A DNA stretch of 64,000 nt from the NCBI GenBank assembly GCA_007713455.1, contig VMRT01000009.1, positions 372,001 through 436,000 of the forward strand. Direction: 5' to 3'. The position numbers and the translations under genes were made by a program. This stretch comes from Pseudomonas sp. Lineage in GTDB: Bacteria; Pseudomonadota; Gammaproteobacteria; Pseudomonadales; Pseudomonadaceae. Position 1 is the first letter of the stretch. The number at the start of each line of letters is the position of its first letter. The notes under the pieces are model-generated. The model was not told the origin of the DNA and searched no databases. It saw only the letters and a program-made list of their open reading frames with translations. This document shows, piece by piece, positions 38,218 to 50,788 of the stretch.

Positions 38218-39006
38218 TCAGCGCCCCGCCTGGTTACCGAGCACCTGCAGCATCGCGGCGGTCTCGGCATCGGGTTCGCCGTCGAAGCGAGCCGGGCGGT
38301 ATTTCATCTGGAACGCAGCGATCACGTTACGCGTCTCGTCGTCCAGATGGCCGTGGCGCGGCACCCGGTAACCCTGCGCCGCCAATGCATCCTGGAACCA
38401 GGCGATCGTCGGCAGCCCGGCCGATGCATAGCGCATCCGCTCGGCCGCCACCGCATCGGCGTCGGGCCAGGGCAGCAGCCCCTCCTCGGCCAGGCGTTTC
38501 CAGGGGAACAGCGGCCCCGGATCGACCTTGCGCTGCGGGGCGATGTCGCTGTGGCCGATGATGGCGCCCGGCTTGAGGTCGTGACGCGCCATGATGTCCT
38601 TGAGCAGCACCACCAGCGCGTCGATCTGCTCCTCGGAGTACGGATACCAGAGCCGGCGCCCGTCGGCGCTTTCCACGTAGCCGCGGTTGACCAGCTCGAT
38701 GCCGATCGATGTGGCGTTGAGCCAGGTGCGCCCGTTCCACTCACTCTCGCCGGCATGCCAGGCGCGGCGGTTTTCATCCACCAGGCGGTAGATGGTCGCC
38801 GGCGATTCGGCGATCAGGTAGTGGCTGCTGACGTCGCGGCCGCTAAGCAGCTGCAGCGAACGGGGCAGGTCGGTCGAGGTGTAATGCAGGATGATGAACT
38901 GGGCGCGGCTGTCGTGGCCGGTCGAGCTGTAGCTGGTATCGATGCGCGGACCACTGGCGCAACCGGCCAGCAGCAGGAGCATCAGGACGGCGGGGATGGT
39001 TTTCAT
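38218..39006 (-). CDS. ampDh2: N-acetylmuramoyl-L-alanine amidase AmpDh2 (lipoprotein)
   Basis: AmpDh2 is a zinc amidase that cuts peptidoglycan stem peptides in the periplasm and aids beta-lactamase control and wall recycling. The 262-residue product has a lipobox LLAGC (C16), so it is an anchored lipoprotein. The amidase_2 domain shows the zinc ligands H41 (IILHYTS), H152 (GHSDIAPQRK) and D162 (VDPGPLFPW) and E104. A C-terminal peptidoglycan-binding domain (about 195-255) follows. Synteny with kinB is the same as in P. aeruginosa. A basic ribosome site precedes ATG 39006. Confidence 0.93.
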   Translation of the reverse strand: MKTIPAVLMLLLLAGCASGPRIDTSYSSTGHDSRAQFIILHYTSTDLPRSLQLLSGRDVSSHYLIAESPATIYRLVDENRRAWHAGESEWNGRTWLNATSIGIELVNRGYVESADGRRLWYPYSEEQIDALVVLLKDIMARHDLKPGAIIGHSDIAPQRKVDPGPLFPWKRLAEEGLLPWPDADAVAAERMRYASAGLPTIAWFQDALAAQGYRVPRHGHLDDETRNVIAAFQMKYRPARFDGEPDAETAAMLQVLGNQAGR

Positions 39007-39136
39007 CGGGACGACCTCTGTGTCGACGGCGAAATGACGCAGATGAGCAGCAGCCCGCTGCGCGGGGCTCCGCTCATGTCGGTGCGGTGAGGGGCGTGAT
39101 TATACCGGGCGATCGGGACCGGGCCAGGGCAGCCGG

Positions 39137-40960
39137 TCAGGCCGCCTCGACGCGATTGCGCCCCGAATCCTTGGCCCGGTAGAGCGCGCTGTCGGCACGC
39201 TCGAAGGCACGCTCGGTGCTGTCACCTTCGCTGAACGCGGTCAGGCCGGCCGAGAGCGTGATGGCAACGCGCTCGCCCTTGAAATGGAACGGACAGCTGC
39301 CGATCGACTCACGCAGCGACTCCATCAGCTGCAGCCCTGCCTCATAGGGCGTGTTGGGCAGCAGCACGACGAACTCCTCGCCACCGAAGCGGGCGATGAA
39401 ATCGGTCTTGCGCAAACGCTTGTGCAGCTCGGTGCCAATGATCTTCAGCACCCGATCACCAGCCAGGTGACCGTAGCCATCGTTGACCCGCTTGAAGTGA
39501 TCGACGTCCAGCACGGCCAGCAGCAGGTCGCCGCCGTAACGTTGCCAGCGGGCGAACTCGAGCTCCAGGCGCTCGTTCCATGCCGCCCGGTTGGGCAGGC
39601 CGGTCAGCGGATCCTGCAGCGCTTTCTGACGCTGCTCCTCCAGGTGCCCGCGCAGGCCGCGTGCTGCCTGTTCGAGGCTGCCGACCCGGCTGACCAACTG
39701 CTGCAGGCGCTCACCGAGCTTCTGTTCCTGCTCGCTACGCTGTTGCCGGTAGGTGTCCACCGTGGTCAGCAGGCCATCCAGGCGCGCCTCGACCACCTGC
39801 TTCAGGCTGGTCAGATCCTTGGCCTGGCGCATGCTGTCCTGCAACCCGCCGACCTGTTCTCGCAACTCCGCATCCAGCGCCTGAGCGGCGTCGCGTCCTT
39901 CGTTATGCCCCTGGTGCGCGGCGAGGAGATTTTCCTGCATCGCAGTCAGGCGCTCGTTGAGCGTTTGCAGGTAGTTTTCGAAATCCCGCTGGCCCTGGTC
40001 GCTAAAGGCGATCATCAGCATCGCGAGATCGTCCAGCACCGGCACCAACTCATACCAGTTCAAGCCGTGCTGGATGCGCGCCCGCAGCGTCTGCAGTTGC
40101 GGCTGGTGCTGTTCCGGCAGATGAAGGCTGTCCAGCAGGCTGCCGAGGGTCGCCTCCACGCGGTCCGCGACGACGCTGAACGCGGGCTCCGGCGAATCCG
40201 GCAGGGCGTATGCAGCCGCGTTCTGCTCCGCCTCGGTTTCCGCGATAGCTTCTTCGGCGGCCGGTGCCTCGGCCGGCGTCTTGGCAAGCGGCATGTCCTC
40301 GAGCAGCGGGGCAGCCTGAACGGCAGGCTTGGGCAGCCCTAGCGCTTCCACTACTACCGGGCCAGCGTCGACCTCATTGACTGCGGCGGGCGGCGGGGTT
40401 TCCTCTCCCCGCTCGGCTGCAGGTGGCGCCAGCGGCATGTCCCGCCCGCCAAACAGGCGCTTCAGAAAACCGCTCTGCTGCGGCGCCGCCAGCCCCTGCA
40501 GATCCAGCACCTGGCCCTGCAGGTCACTCAGCTCCCCGAGCAGCACCGGCAGCTCACGCAGCCTGGCGGCACGCTGGTCCAGCTCCTTGGCAAATCGCTT
40601 GAGCGGCTTGCGCAGCTCCGCCGGCACCGACATGCCCAGTAGCTGGGAGACCAGCCGATGCAAAGCCTCGGTCAGGCGAACGGCCCGCTCCTGGCGGTGG
40701 CGTTCGGATTCCAGCACAGCCTTCTCCAGGCGCGGCACCAGCTGGCTGAGCCCCTCATCCAGATCACCGTCGCGGAGGATCTCTCGCATTTCGTGCAGGC
40801 AGCGCTCGACCGCGGGATCGGCACCCTCCACCGCCAGGCTGCTACGCACCAGGCTGCGCCGCAGCAGATCGACGCGCTGCTCCCAGCGCGCTTCGAGCTG
40901 CTCCTGCCGCTCGGCGAGCTGAAGATACTTTTCCTTCCAGCGTTCGACTTCTTCGCTCAT
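39137..40960 (-). CDS. dgcH: Diguanylate cyclase DgcH
   Basis: This 607-residue cytosolic diguanylate cyclase has a long coiled-coil N-terminal region (about 1-150), a low-complexity A/E/P-rich linker (about 175-250), a second helical segment (about 260-430) and a GGDEF domain from about residue 440. The catalytic motif is GGEEF in ARFGGEEFVV, preceded by an RxxD I-site (RKTD). No membrane segment is seen. It sits in the same order as P. aeruginosa PA5487 (dgcH) next to ampDh2 and dsbA. Its start overlaps the EEP gene stop by 4 bases, so the two are probably co-translated. Confidence 0.9.
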   Translation of the reverse strand: MSEEVERWKEKYLQLAERQEQLEARWEQRVDLLRRSLVRSSLAVEGADPAVERCLHEMREILRDGDLDEGLSQLVPRLEKAVLESERHRQERAVRLTEALHRLVSQLLGMSVPAELRKPLKRFAKELDQRAARLRELPVLLGELSDLQGQVLDLQGLAAPQQSGFLKRLFGGRDMPLAPPAAERGEETPPPAAVNEVDAGPVVVEALGLPKPAVQAAPLLEDMPLAKTPAEAPAAEEAIAETEAEQNAAAYALPDSPEPAFSVVADRVEATLGSLLDSLHLPEQHQPQLQTLRARIQHGLNWYELVPVLDDLAMLMIAFSDQGQRDFENYLQTLNERLTAMQENLLAAHQGHNEGRDAAQALDAELREQVGGLQDSMRQAKDLTSLKQVVEARLDGLLTTVDTYRQQRSEQEQKLGERLQQLVSRVGSLEQAARGLRGHLEEQRQKALQDPLTGLPNRAAWNERLELEFARWQRYGGDLLLAVLDVDHFKRVNDGYGHLAGDRVLKIIGTELHKRLRKTDFIARFGGEEFVVLLPNTPYEAGLQLMESLRESIGSCPFHFKGERVAITLSAGLTAFSEGDSTERAFERADSALYRAKDSGRNRVEAA

Positions 40961-41826
40961 TTCGTTTCTTGTACCTGTACCGGCAGGGAATCGGCCTGAA
41001 GCGAGTCCGGCAAACGGATCTCCACTGCCACCGGCAGATGGTCGGAGATCGGCAGCGCCAGCACATCGACGCGCTCCAGCGTCAGGCTCGGGCTTAGCAG
41101 AATATGGTCCAGACAGCGTTGCGGTCGCCAGCTCGGGAAGGTCGCTTCGATCTGCGGCGCGAGCAGTCCGAGATCGCGCAGCGGCGAATTTTCCAGCAGA
41201 TCATTGGCGTGTGTATTCATGTCGCCCATCAACACCTGATGCCGATAGCCGCCAATCAGCTCGCGGATATAGGCCAGCTGGCGCGTCCGCGCCCCGCCTC
41301 CCAGGGCCAGGTGCATCATCACCACCACCAGCGCCTCCGGTCCCACGCCGAAACGCAACAGAATCGCCCCGCGCCCCGAAGGGCCAGGCAGCGGGTGATC
41401 TTCCAGGCCTTGTGGTTCGAGCCGGCTGAGGACGCCGTTGCTGTGCTGGGCGAAACGCCCGAGATTGCGATTGAGCTGCTGATACCAGTAGGGAAAGGCG
41501 CCCAGATGGGCGAGGTGCTCGACCTGATTGACGTAACCGGAGCGCAGGCTGCCACCGTCGGCTTCCTGCAGGGCGACCAGGTCATAGTTACCCAGTACTT
41601 CGCCGATGCGCTGCAGGTTGCTGGCGCGACCGGGATGCGGCAGCAAATGCTGCCAGCTGCGCGTCAGGTAGTGGTGGTAGCGCTCGGTGCTGATGCCAAC
41701 CTGGATGTTGAAGCTAAGCAGCCTTAGCCGCCCATCGGCGGGCAGCCCGCTACTGGCCAGGCACTGCGAATTGACGCGCGCCTTGCCTGGGCCGGCAAGG
41801 CGCGGAGCGCTCCAACGGCGCAGCAT
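40957..41826 (-). CDS. Endonuclease/exonuclease/phosphatase (EEP) family protein
   Basis: This 289-residue protein has the EEP fold: LRLLSFNIQVGIS near the N-terminus, DLVALQEADGG, a middle VLMGDMNTHANDLLEN with the catalytic D-x-N, and a final LPISDHLPVAVEI with the terminal DH. All the metal and catalytic residues expected for a DNase I-like phosphodiesterase are present. Its substrate is unknown. It lies between dsbA and dgcH in P. aeruginosa too and overlaps dgcH by 4 bases here. Confidence 0.88.
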   Translation of the reverse strand: MLRRWSAPRLAGPGKARVNSQCLASSGLPADGRLRLLSFNIQVGISTERYHHYLTRSWQHLLPHPGRASNLQRIGEVLGNYDLVALQEADGGSLRSGYVNQVEHLAHLGAFPYWYQQLNRNLGRFAQHSNGVLSRLEPQGLEDHPLPGPSGRGAILLRFGVGPEALVVVMMHLALGGGARTRQLAYIRELIGGYRHQVLMGDMNTHANDLLENSPLRDLGLLAPQIEATFPSWRPQRCLDHILLSPSLTLERVDVLALPISDHLPVAVEIRLPDSLQADSLPVQVQETK

Positions 41827-41832
41827 CGCGGG

Positions 41833-42462
41833 TTACCGCGCTGCGCGTTCTTTTTCTATGAGGAAGTCCGCCACCTGCAGCGTACGCTCCGGGCCGCCAG
41901 ACGAGCCGAGGTCGAAGCGGTACTTGCCGTTGACGATCATCACCGGTACGCCGGTGATCTGATAAGCCATGCCGAGCTTCTTCGCCTGCTCAACCCGGCC
42001 ACGTACACCGAAGGAGTTGTAGGCCTTGAGAAACGCCTGCTTGTCGATGCCCTGACCGGCGAGGAAGTCAGCCATTTCCTCGGGAGTGGCGAGCTTCTTG
42101 CGCTCCTGGTGATAGGCGGCAAACACCGCATCATGCACCTTCGGCTCGACACCCATGGATTCCAAAGCGATGAACAGCTGCCCATGCGCATTCCAGATGC
42201 CACCGAACATGGCCGGGATACGCTTGAACTGGACGTCATCCGGCAGCTGTTCGGCCCAGGGCTTGATCACCGGTTCGAACTGATAGCAGTGCGGACAGCC
42301 ATACCAGAACAGCTCGACCACCTCGATCTTGCTCGGGTCGGCAACGGGGACCGGGCTGCTCAGCTCGACATATTCCTTGCCGGCCTGAAACTCCGCTGCC
42401 TGGGCTGCGACACCGAACAGGCTCGCAGCAGCAAAAACGGCAGTGAGTAGGAAATTGCGCAT
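41833..42462 (-). CDS. dsbA: Thiol:disulfide interchange protein DsbA
   Basis: DsbA is the periplasmic oxidase that puts disulfides into exported proteins. The 209-residue precursor has a signal peptide (MRNFLLTAVFAAASLFGVAAQA) and the thioredoxin-fold active site CPHC (C56, C59 in LFWYGCPHCYQFEP), with a cis-proline near the C-terminus (TGVPVMIVNGKYR). AACAGGAG upstream of ATG 42462 fixes the start, dropping 16 upstream residues. It is 6 bp from the end of the EEP gene and downstream of cytochrome c4. Confidence 0.96.
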   Translation of the reverse strand: MRNFLLTAVFAAASLFGVAAQAAEFQAGKEYVELSSPVPVADPSKIEVVELFWYGCPHCYQFEPVIKPWAEQLPDDVQFKRIPAMFGGIWNAHGQLFIALESMGVEPKVHDAVFAAYHQERKKLATPEEMADFLAGQGIDKQAFLKAYNSFGVRGRVEQAKKLGMAYQITGVPVMIVNGKYRFDLGSSGGPERTLQVADFLIEKERAAR

Positions 42463-42584
42463 GAAATACTCCTGTTTACGACGGACCGATGGCGCAACAG
42501 GCTGCAGCAAAACGTCAGGACTCGCCAGCGTTTTTCATCCGCGCGTGTAAAGCCGTGACGAAGATTGTGTAGCCCGGCGTGAAA

Positions 42585-42625
42585 ACGCAAAAGGGCGCCG
42601 GAGCCAACGGCCCCGACGCCCTTCT
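42585..42625 (-). terminator. Terminator-like hairpin after the cytochrome c4 gene
   Basis: AAGGGCG..CGG pairs with CCG..CGCCCTT (about 42588-42622), followed on the minus strand by TTTTGCGTTTT. It lies about 25 bp after the cc4 stop, ahead of dsbA. Confidence 0.7.
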
Positions 42626-42644
42626 GTTCAACCTGCCGCTGTTA

Positions 42645-43277
42645 TCAGTGCAGGCCCTGGATGTAGCTGGACAGCGCTTCGATGTCCTTGTTGCTCAGCT
42701 TGGCGGCGACGCCACGCATGATCATGGTGTCGCCGTCGTTGGTGCGATTGCCTTCGCGGAAGTCGGTCAGCTGCTTGGCGGTGTACGCCGCGTGCTGCCC
42801 ACCCAGCTTGGGGAAGCCAGCCAGGTCGTTGCCGACGCCGTTGGGTGCGTGGCAACCGGTGCACGCCGGCATGCCCTGATCGAGCTTGCCACCACGGAAC
42901 AGTTTCTCGCCCTGCTTTGCCAGAGCCGGATCGGCGTAACCAACACTGCCCTTCTGGCTTGAGAAGTAGGCGGCGATGTCTTCCAGATCCTGATCACTCA
43001 GCGGGTCCAGCATGCCGGTCATTTCCAACACCTTGCGACCTACGCCTTCCGGGGCACCCGGTGTGCTGCCAGCCTTGATGTCCTGCAGTTGCTTGAGCAG
43101 GTAACGCTCACCCTGGCCAGCCAGTTTCGGGAAATTCGGCGCCGGGCTGTTGCCATCGACACCGTGGCACGCACCACACACTGCAACTTTGCCCTGACCA
43201 GCTTCGGCGTCTCCAGCCGCGTGGGCCATACCGGTGATGCCAAGGGTCAACAGCAGACTCACGAGTACTTTGTTCAT
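42645..43277 (-). CDS. cc4: Cytochrome c4 (diheme)
   Basis: This 210-residue periplasmic electron carrier has a signal peptide (about 1-20, ending GMAHA) and two c-type heme sites, CGACH (C34-H38) and CTGCH (C139-H143), each followed by a Met-containing helix as heme ligand. The two halves are homologous, as in the diheme cytochrome c4 family, which feeds terminal oxidases and nitrogen oxide respiration. It is next to dsbA, as in P. aeruginosa. Confidence 0.95.
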   Translation of the reverse strand: MNKVLVSLLLTLGITGMAHAAGDAEAGQGKVAVCGACHGVDGNSPAPNFPKLAGQGERYLLKQLQDIKAGSTPGAPEGVGRKVLEMTGMLDPLSDQDLEDIAAYFSSQKGSVGYADPALAKQGEKLFRGGKLDQGMPACTGCHAPNGVGNDLAGFPKLGGQHAAYTAKQLTDFREGNRTNDGDTMIMRGVAAKLSNKDIEALSSYIQGLH

Positions 43278-43544
43278 CAGCTAATCCAACTACGGCTAAG
43301 GGTTTGAAAGGAATTCATCGGGTCGCGCACGGCCATCGAACCGGGGCGACGCTCGTTATAGTGGCACGCTGGGCATCCGCATTGCGGTGGTAACTACCGC
43401 CGCACCGGCGTCCGGATCAGGCTGAACACCACACGTGGCCCGATATCAGGCCAAAGCGCACATAAAAACTGCGGCATTATATACTCCCGTTTCTGAAACG
43501 GAAACGAACCATTGCCGCACCCGCGTGCACTCACCGGAACGACC

Positions 43545-44198
43545 ATGCTACCGAAAAACCCGATTCTCGGCCTTTGCCAACAGGCCACCTTCATGATCAG
43601 CGCCGCCAAGGTCGATCAGTGCCCGGCCGACGAGGGTCTGGAAGTAGCCTTTGCCGGCCGTTCCAACGCAGGCAAGTCGAGCGCGCTGAACACCCTGACT
43701 CATGCCAACCTGGCGCGCACTTCGAAGACCCCGGGCCGCACCCAGCTGCTCAACTTCTTCCGCCTCGATGACGAACGCCGACTGGTCGACCTGCCCGGCT
43801 ACGGCTACGCCAAGGTGCCGATCCCGCTCAAGCAGCACTGGCAGCGCCACCTGGAAGCCTACCTGGGCAGCCGCGAGAGCCTGGCCGGCGTGTTCCTGAT
43901 GATGGATATCCGCCATCCGCTGACCGAGTTCGACCGCATGATGCTGGACTGGGCGAGCGCCAGCCAGATGCCCTTGCACATCCTGTTGACCAAGTCCGAC
44001 AAGCTGGCCTTCGGCGCCGCGAAAAACGCGTTGCTGGCAATCCAGCGCGATATCCACAAAGGCTGGGGCGCCGATGTCAGCGTCCAGCTGTTCTCGGCAC
44101 CGAAGCGGCAGGGGGTCGAGGAAGCGCAGCTGGTGCTGGCGAACTGGTTGGGAATGCTGGACGAGGCAGCCGAAGACGAGCACGTGCCTGAGGCATAG
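43545..44198 (+). CDS. engB: Ribosome biogenesis GTPase EngB (YsxC)
   Basis: EngB is the essential GTPase that helps assemble the 50S ribosomal subunit. The 217-residue product begins [17 protein letters not shown]1 is [10 protein letters not shown]3 is DLPGYG, G4 is TKSDK, and the switch region follows the first motif with [12 protein letters not shown]. The start at 43545 is chosen because the family begins MLPKNP; the TTG-initiated longer frame was dropped. The ribosome site is weak (GGAACG). It is divergent from cytochrome c4. Confidence 0.96.
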   Translation: MLPKNPILGLCQQATFMISAAKVDQCPADEGLEVAFAGRSNAGKSSALNTLTHANLARTSKTPGRTQLLNFFRLDDERRLVDLPGYGYAKVPIPLKQHWQRHLEAYLGSRESLAGVFLMMDIRHPLTEFDRMMLDWASASQMPLHILLTKSDKLAFGAAKNALLAIQRDIHKGWGADVSVQLFSAPKRQGVEEAQLVLANWLGMLDEAAEDEHVPEA

Positions 44199-44244
44199 AG
44201 TGGGTCAGGCGTTGCCGACTCCTGCAGCCCTGGGCCGGAACTCC

Positions 44245-44270
44245 GGTGGATGTAAAAAGCGACATCCACC
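44245..44270. repeat. Short hairpin repeat of a kind common in Pseudomonas intergenic DNA
   Basis: GGTGGATGT pairs with ACATCCACC across an 8-base loop (AAAAAGCG), between the converging engB and gcvP genes. The flanking CTACG and the loop pattern resemble dispersed REP-like elements seen in stutzeri-group genomes, from memory. It may also serve as a two-way transcription stop. Confidence 0.5.
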
Positions 44271-44381
44271 CTACGAAGTCCGGCACCAATCGCTAAAACC
44301 ACCCGAATTTCAACGCACCAATCGCCTCGCAGAAGCAGGAAAGGCGCCAGGAATCGACGCCCACCCGGCCCTCAGCGCAAC

Positions 44382-47258
<2,877 letters not shown>

Positions 47259-47316
47259 GGTCGCTACTCTCGGAAAAACAAAAGCCCCGACAGAGCGGGG
47301 CTTTTGCGGATGATGC

Positions 47317-47706
47317 TTAGGCGTCGGCGTCGCAGGCGGCCTGGTAACCGGCCGCGTCGAGCAGCTTGTCCAGCTCCGACGTATCGCTCGGCTGCAGGCG
47401 GAAGAACCAGCTGCCGTAAGGGTCGCTGTTGACCAGCTCGGGCGAATCGGCAAGCGCCTCGTTGGCCGCGATCACCTCGCCGGCCACCGGCGCATAGATG
47501 TCGGACGCGGCTTTCACCGATTCGACCACACCGGCTTCCTGGCCGGCATTGAGCTGGCGCCCGACCTCGGGCAGCTCGACGTAGACCACATCCCCCAGCG
47601 CTTCCTGGGCGTGATCGGAGATACCGACGGTGATGCTGCCGTCCGCTTCGAGACGGGCCCACTCGTGGCTGGCGGCGTAACGCAGATCGCTGGGGATATT
47701 GCTCAT
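47317..47706 (-). CDS. gcvH: Glycine cleavage H protein GcvH
   Basis: GcvH carries the lipoyl arm that shuttles the aminomethyl group between GcvP, GcvT and lipoamide dehydrogenase. The 129-residue protein has the lipoyl lysine K65 in [24 protein letters not shown] precedes ATG 47706; the 78 extra upstream residues of the longer frame overlap gcvT. It lies between gcvT and gcvP. Confidence 0.97.
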   Translation of the reverse strand: MSNIPSDLRYAASHEWARLEADGSITVGISDHAQEALGDVVYVELPEVGRQLNAGQEAGVVESVKAASDIYAPVAGEVIAANEALADSPELVNSDPYGSWFFRLQPSDTSELDKLLDAAGYQAACDADA

Positions 47707-47758
47707 TGTTGGGTCCTCAAGGCTGTTGACAGCAGTCGCGCAAAACAGTCGGTCGAAT

Positions 47759-48841
47759 TTACACCAGTACCTTGCCGTGGCGCACGAATGTCGGCTGCAC
47801 GACCCGCACCGGATACCACTTGCCACGAATCTCCACTTCCGCGCGCTCGGCGGTCCCGGCCGGCACGCGGGCCAGGGCGATGGACTTGCCAAGCGTAGGA
47901 GAAAAACTGCCGCTGGTGATCTCGCCGTCGCCGACGCCATTCACCCGCACCACCTGATGAGCACGCAGTACGCCGCGCTCCTCCAGCACCAGGCCGACCA
48001 GCTTGGGCAGGTCGTCACGCGCCCGCTGCTGCTCCAAGGCGGCACGGCCGACGAAGGCGCGCTCGGCCGGCTCCCATGCCACAGTCCAGCCCATGTTGGC
48101 AGCCAGTGGCGATACGTCTTCAGTCATGTCCTGGCCGTACAGGTTGAGGCCGGCCTCCAGACGCAGGGTGTCGCGCGCACCGAGGCCGATCGGCGGGATG
48201 CCGGCGCCGACCAGCTCGCTGAGGAAGTCCGGCGCCTGCTCCGCGGGCAGGATGATTTCCAGGCCATCTTCGCCGGTATAGCCGGTACGCCCGATGAACC
48301 AGTCGCCATCGGCCATGCCCTGGAACGGCTTGAGATCATGGATCAGCCCGGCCCGCGCCTGGCTCACCAGCTCGGACGTACGCGCGCGGGCATGCGGTCC
48401 CTGGATGGCCAGCATGGCCAGCTCGGGGCGCTCCCTGACCTCGACGGCGAAGCCGGCCGCCTGGGCCTGCATCCACGCCAGATCCTTGTCGCGGGTGCTG
48501 GCATTGACCACCAGGCGATAACCCCAGTCGGTCAGGTAGACGATGAGGTCATCGATCACCCCGCCGCGCTCGTTGAGCATCGCGGTGTAAAGCGCCCGAC
48601 CGATGCTTTTCAGGCGTGCCACGTCGTTGGCCAGCAAGCGCTGCAGATAGTCGCGGGCCTGCTCGCCGGAGACATCAACCACTGTCATGTGCGAGACGTC
48701 GAACACCCCGCAGTCACGACGAACCTGATGATGTTCTTCTACTTGGGAGCCGTAATGCAGTGGCATGTCCCAGCCACCGAAGTCGACCATCTTGGCACCG
48801 AGCGCAAGGTGCTGATCGTAGAGGGGAGTACGCTGACCCAT
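47759..48841 (-). CDS. gcvT: Aminomethyltransferase GcvT
   Basis: GcvT releases ammonia and transfers the methylene group to tetrahydrofolate. The 360-residue product begins [20 protein letters not shown], with [12 protein letters not shown] and the folate-site motif [11 protein letters not shown] followed by [24 protein letters not shown] before ATG 48841 fixes the start. It is the first gene of gcvT-gcvH-gcvP. Its leader has an 8-bp inverted repeat (GTCGCCGA near 48861 and TCGGCGAC near 48912) but no visible glycine riboswitch. Confidence 0.97.
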   Translation of the reverse strand: MGQRTPLYDQHLALGAKMVDFGGWDMPLHYGSQVEEHHQVRRDCGVFDVSHMTVVDVSGEQARDYLQRLLANDVARLKSIGRALYTAMLNERGGVIDDLIVYLTDWGYRLVVNASTRDKDLAWMQAQAAGFAVEVRERPELAMLAIQGPHARARTSELVSQARAGLIHDLKPFQGMADGDWFIGRTGYTGEDGLEIILPAEQAPDFLSELVGAGIPPIGLGARDTLRLEAGLNLYGQDMTEDVSPLAANMGWTVAWEPAERAFVGRAALEQQRARDDLPKLVGLVLEERGVLRAHQVVRVNGVGDGEITSGSFSPTLGKSIALARVPAGTAERAEVEIRGKWYPVRVVQPTFVRHGKVLV

Positions 48842-48859
48842 GGGTTTCTCCTTCCGGGC

Positions 48860-48922
48860 AGGTCGCCGAATCGGCATTGGAAAAGTCAGTAAAGCCGGGC
48901 CCTGCGGGGGTCGGCGACTTTC
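48860..48922 (-). promoter_or_regulatory. Structured leader of gcvT
   Basis: An inverted repeat GTCGCCGA / TCGGCGAC can form an 8-bp stem enclosing a C/G-rich region, just upstream of the gcvT ribosome site. A TACAAT -10-like box lies upstream on the minus strand. The role is unknown; the GGAGAG cores of a glycine riboswitch are not seen. Confidence 0.35.
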
Positions 48923-49053
48923 GAATGGCGCGCATTGTAGCCCCAAGGTCGCAGCAGGTCACGGCAGATCAGGCGGCAGGAGACTGGAGGTCGAATCGCA
49001 GCTCGCAGTAGCGCGGCTGCGTCGCTCAGCACCCTGCCGCCAGAGCTGCGTGA

Positions 49054-50670
49054 CTAGCCAGGGCGCCGCGCCGAACGGCGAATCAGCAGCACCACCGGCA
49101 GCAGTCCGACCAGCACCAAGGTCAGTGCCGGGAGCGACGCGCGGGCCCATTCGCCTTCACTGGTCATTTCGAAGATGCGCACGGCCAGGGTGTCCCAGCC
49201 GAATGGCCGCATCAGCAAGGTCGCCGGCATTTCCTTGAGCACGTCGACGAATACCAGCAGTGCCGCGCTCAGCGTGCCTGGCAGCAGCAACGGCAGGTAG
49301 ACCCGGAAGAACAGCGCCGGGCCACCGACACCCAGGCTGCGTGATGCCTGCGGCAGCGAGGGGCGAATCCGCGCCAGGGCGTTTTCCAGCGGGCCGAAGG
49401 CGACCGCCATGAAGCGGATCAGATAGGCCAGCAGCAAGGCGCCGAGGCTGCCGAGCAGGATCGGCTTGCCGCCAGCGCCCAGCCAGCTCGACAGCGGAAT
49501 GACCAGGTGCCGGTCGAGGTAACTGAACGCCAGCATGATCGAAACCGCCAGTACCGAACCCGGCAAGGCATAGCCGAGATTGGCCAGGCTCACCGCGCTG
49601 CGGATCGAGCGCACCGGCGCCTGACGTCGGGCGAAGGCCAGCAGCAGCGCCACGCTCACAGTGATCAGTGCGGCGATAGCGCCGAGATAGAGCGTGTGCA
49701 GGATCATCCCGGCATAGCGCTCGTCGAGGTCGAAGCGGCCGCGCTGCCAGAGCCATACGAGCAGTTGCAGCACAGGTATGACGAACGCGCAGAGAAACAC
49801 CAGGCCGCACCAGGCGCTGGCGGCAAAGGCCTTCATTCCGGTCAGCCGATACAGTGCCGCCGAGCGCGCACGCTCGTTGGCCGGGCGCGCCGCACCGCGG
49901 GCACGACGCTCGCCGTAGAGCACCAGCATCACCGCCAGCAACAGCAGGCTGGCCAGCTGCGTGGCGCTGGTCAGGCTGAAGAAACCGTACCAGGTCTTGT
50001 AGATGGCGGTGGTGAAGGTGTCGAAGTTGAATACCGACACCGCACCGAAATCGGCCAGCGTCTCCATCATCGACAGCGCCAGCCCGGCGCCGATGGCCGG
50101 CCGCGCCATCGGCAGCGCCACGCGCCAGAAAGCCTGCCAGGGGGACTGGCCGAGCACCCGCGCCGCTTCCATCAGCCCCTTGCCCTGGGCGAGGAACGCC
50201 GAACGCGCCAGCAGGTAGACATAGGGGTAGAACACCAACACCAGTACCGTGATGACGCCACCGGTCGAGCGCACTCGCGGAAAGCGGATGCCACTGCCGA
50301 ACCACTCGCGTGCCAGGGTTTGCACCGGACCGGCGAAATCCAGCAGGCCGATGAAGACGAACGCCAGTACGTAGGCCGGAATCGCGAACGGCAGCATAAG
50401 CGCCCAGTCCAGCCAGCGGCGGCCGGGGAACTCGCAGAGCGCCGTGAGCCAGGCGAGGCTGACGCCGAGCACGACCACGCCAACGCTGACGCCAAGCACC
50501 AGGGTCAGGGTGTTGCCCAGCAACCGCGGCATCTGTGTATCCCACAGATGCGCCCAGATCTCGGTGTCGATGCTGCTCCAGCTGAACAGCAGAATGCTCA
50601 GCGGCAGCAACACCAGTGCGGCGATGGCGAAAGTGATGGGATACCAGCGGCGCTCGACGGGATGGGACAC
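49054..50670 (-). CDS. Iron(III) ABC transporter permease (HitB/SfuB type)
   Basis: This 538-residue inner-membrane permease has two fused permease domains (about 12 helices), each with an EAA loop, for example EAARVLGQSPWQAFWRVALPM. The companion periplasmic protein precedes it. The expected ATPase gene is not in this window. In Pseudomonas the same pair lies between gcv genes and the ubi cluster. A terminator hairpin separates it from the binding protein. Confidence 0.92.
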   Translation of the reverse strand: MSHPVERRWYPITFAIAALVLLPLSILLFSWSSIDTEIWAHLWDTQMPRLLGNTLTLVLGVSVGVVVLGVSLAWLTALCEFPGRRWLDWALMLPFAIPAYVLAFVFIGLLDFAGPVQTLAREWFGSGIRFPRVRSTGGVITVLVLVFYPYVYLLARSAFLAQGKGLMEAARVLGQSPWQAFWRVALPMARPAIGAGLALSMMETLADFGAVSVFNFDTFTTAIYKTWYGFFSLTSATQLASLLLLAVMLVLYGERRARGAARPANERARSAALYRLTGMKAFAASAWCGLVFLCAFVIPVLQLLVWLWQRGRFDLDERYAGMILHTLYLGAIAALITVSVALLLAFARRQAPVRSIRSAVSLANLGYALPGSVLAVSIMLAFSYLDRHLVIPLSSWLGAGGKPILLGSLGALLLAYLIRFMAVAFGPLENALARIRPSLPQASRSLGVGGPALFFRVYLPLLLPGTLSAALLVFVDVLKEMPATLLMRPFGWDTLAVRIFEMTSEGEWARASLPALTLVLVGLLPVVLLIRRSARRPG

Positions 50671-50683
50671 TCAAGCCTCGACA

Positions 50684-50724
50684 GCAAAAAAGACGACGCC
50701 CCGGACCAGGCCGGGGCGCCGAGT
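50684..50724 (-). terminator. Terminator hairpin between iron-binding protein and permease
   Basis: GGCGCCCCGGCC...CCGGGGCGTC forms a GC-rich stem on the minus strand followed by six U (TCTTTTTT). It lies about 65 bp after the binding-protein stop and probably reduces permease expression. Confidence 0.75.
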
Positions 50725-50788
50725 ATAACCGCAGCGGCTGACGTAGCGGCCGGAGCCGCACGTCAGCGCTGCAAGCGCGAAATGCTGA

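Noticed and set aside
47699-48892. A 397-residue open frame antisense to gcvT
   Set aside because: Antisense shadow of gcvT with low-complexity composition.
48842-49053. Glycine riboswitch upstream of gcvT
   Set aside because: The GGAGAG-type paired cores are not seen in the leader.
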